Below are positions 63,901-64,000 of a DNA stretch of 64,000 nucleotides, piece after piece. A program made the position numbers and the translations under genes. Below the pieces are notes generated by a model. It was not told the DNA's origin and searched no databases. It saw only the letters and a list, made by a program, of their open reading frames with translations. The first letter of the stretch is position 1; each line of letters opens with the position of its first letter. Source of the DNA: Candidatus Didemnitutus sp. (lineage in GTDB: Bacteria; Verrucomicrobiota; Verrucomicrobiia; Opitutales; Opitutaceae); contig JAHCAY010000001.1 in NCBI GenBank assembly GCA_019634575.1, positions 558,001 to 622,000 on the forward strand, written 5' to 3'.

Positions 63901-64000
63901 ATCGGTTCCTCAGCCGACGCGAAACTTCCGAAGCCCGCCGCGGCGAGCAGGAGCGCCAGGCTTGCCGCGCGAACGCGCCGGCGGGGGCCACCACCCCTGG
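60966..64000 (-). CDS. GH2-family glycoside hydrolase, exported, 5' end beyond window
   Basis: The frame continues to the window edge without a start codon; a GTG at 63,827 is not the true start. Upstream of it lies a complete-looking signal peptide (RVRAASLALLLAAAGFG then SFASAEE). After sugar-binding (AEVWVNGERVSG-type) and Ig-like domains, the TIM barrel shows LRLNDEPVRLRGVSVVWHRW, acid/base in VQPWNETEPDA and nucleophile in VVVDEFGGNYLDG. A long C-terminal part (about the last 450 residues) has beta-sandwich repeats and a glutamine-amidotransferase-like segment (VVMLDVGPKLLG). Specificity within GH2 is unclear; galactosidase, glucuronidase and mannosidase all share the fold. It is the first hydrolase here that is clearly exported. 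Confidence 0.85.
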   Translation of the reverse strand, partial: RGGGPRRRVRAASLALLLAAAGFGSFASAEEPITAVGATLSLDGRWECGLDRVYSRSVEVPGLAGAPTEMSPATVWLRRQVRLPTGDWNRAVLRLKGARFAPEVWVNGERVSGAAGGMAPTEHELPASQLAPGGAVKLEVALRSLRDLDPADASAVPVADRWRSNISSGLWDSVELHLYRDARLVRLLPSYEPEHGQLALQWQASAPARAGAARRVRLELMRDADGTVLATVDAPAPAMQGRVALALPEGCALWSPEHPALHRLRVTLLDGDSLLDWSEFTWGRRDFRVEGKQLRLNDEPVRLRGVSVVWHRWLRDPEAAALAWDVDWFDRQIVSRLRTLGGNYLRFHLGLPPERLLDLCDRRGLLVQIEWPFFHGIPASRRSMEEQWRAWLDVAARHPSVVLVQPWNETEPDALRDAPAALAAIQADYPRLVIAHRDMMPVHKYWWSLFENLGLYYDSAEQFPQAVVVDEFGGNYLDGQGEPGAYPTVKESQRRFLGARPTREQRLQLQADSCGRVAEYWRRLGVAGFAPFCALSSPADGNHWFLGPLSEGRPKPVWAALSAAFAPVSASIDMWDRNFSCGDRVPVPVQIFNDTSSELCVPVRVCVVAVGEVIREEAKLVQTVPAHGTVRTSVSVQLPTTPGEWRLEATVVSAANPTLQPSVSTWRARTMDVVVPPALAGTKIALPENETELRAFLTQNGLACVGLGDPTARLVVTSAASWSTLASSSPLRAALDSAIRAGQSVVMLDVGPKLLGPGYPDRGEVPLEKLRTVVAPRHERRALVGGVIVDFHEVTEPESHLHPAENDASLWWHLPQEATWLWNGLRGGLIAPAAEMEISGLGATGSAMLWTQRGADSEALRAGRPIYAYEMAGYYEFSASPDDKAAVERLNQRVRFLIEDAPSLSARIEQSGGLRVVDLRATLNQISVSARATRVVPLAHCGNNLARTPVVGVEFGVGEGTLIVSQVLTADRLSRRRAPAPDWRVKHHDPAAEQFVLNLLARALPKNDRR

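Overview
This window looks like chromosomal DNA from a Verrucomicrobiota bacterium, most likely the family Opitutaceae (relatives of Opitutus, Lacunisphaera). The basis is the high G+C content, dense gene packing with many TGATG/ATGA stop-start overlaps, secreted proteins with a hydrophobic post-signal box of the kind I know from Opitutaceae TonB receptors, a type B L31/L36 pair, and a carbohydrate locus built on a TonB receptor plus an SSS symporter with no SusD. The assignment rests on recognising protein families, not on a 16S or database search. I saw no rRNA, tRNA, CRISPR, prophage or classical insertion sequence. With the starts chosen here, no gene-free stretch exceeds 300 bases.

Region 1 (1-12,081) is mostly housekeeping: a truncated Gfo/Idh/MocA oxidoreductase, scpB, pgi, a coiled-coil membrane protein with a tiny lipoprotein, rsmI, a Ppx/GppA phosphatase, an RluA-type pseudouridine synthase, adenosine deaminase, an M29 aminopeptidase, lpxK and a class V aminotransferase. 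Four different palindromic repeats sit in its gaps. One has 18-bp perfect inverted ends and appears to supply the start codon of the gene beside it.

Region 2 (12,180-26,662) mixes secreted and cell-envelope proteins with core genes: an Opitutaceae-type secreted protein, a secreted M64 peptidase coupled to a membrane protein, topoisomerase III, an envelope coiled-coil protein, class II fructose-bisphosphate aldolase, a Kelch protein, a P-loop kinase with a second M29 peptidase, and an ECF sigma factor / zinc-finger anti-sigma set enclosing two small exported proteins.

Region 3 (26,669-32,716) holds a GNAT acetyltransferase overlapping menB, a Kup potassium transporter, a putative Na+/H+ antiporter, a SerB-like phosphatase, and the cysteine-poor ribosomal proteins L36 and L31.

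Region 4 (32,880-64,000) is a large sugar-use region. A deoxysugar module comes first: two class II aldolase genes and an L-fucose-isomerase-family enzyme, divergent from an AraC regulator. It is followed by a secreted beta-helix protein, a translationally coupled GH42/GH2 pair, a second AraC and a LacI regulator, and a TonB receptor - SSS symporter - GH78 rhamnosidase operon. It ends with a sialate-O-acetylesterase-like protein, two paralogous exported esterases around a GH92 alpha-mannosidase, and a GH2 enzyme running off the right edge. GH78, GH42, GH92 and the GH2 mannosidase lack signal peptides while the esterases and last GH2 have them. This suggests deacetylation and trimming outside or in the periplasm, uptake of oligosaccharides, and final hydrolysis in the cytoplasm. 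The likely substrate is an acetylated glycan containing rhamnose, galactose, mannose and perhaps fucose; this is inference.
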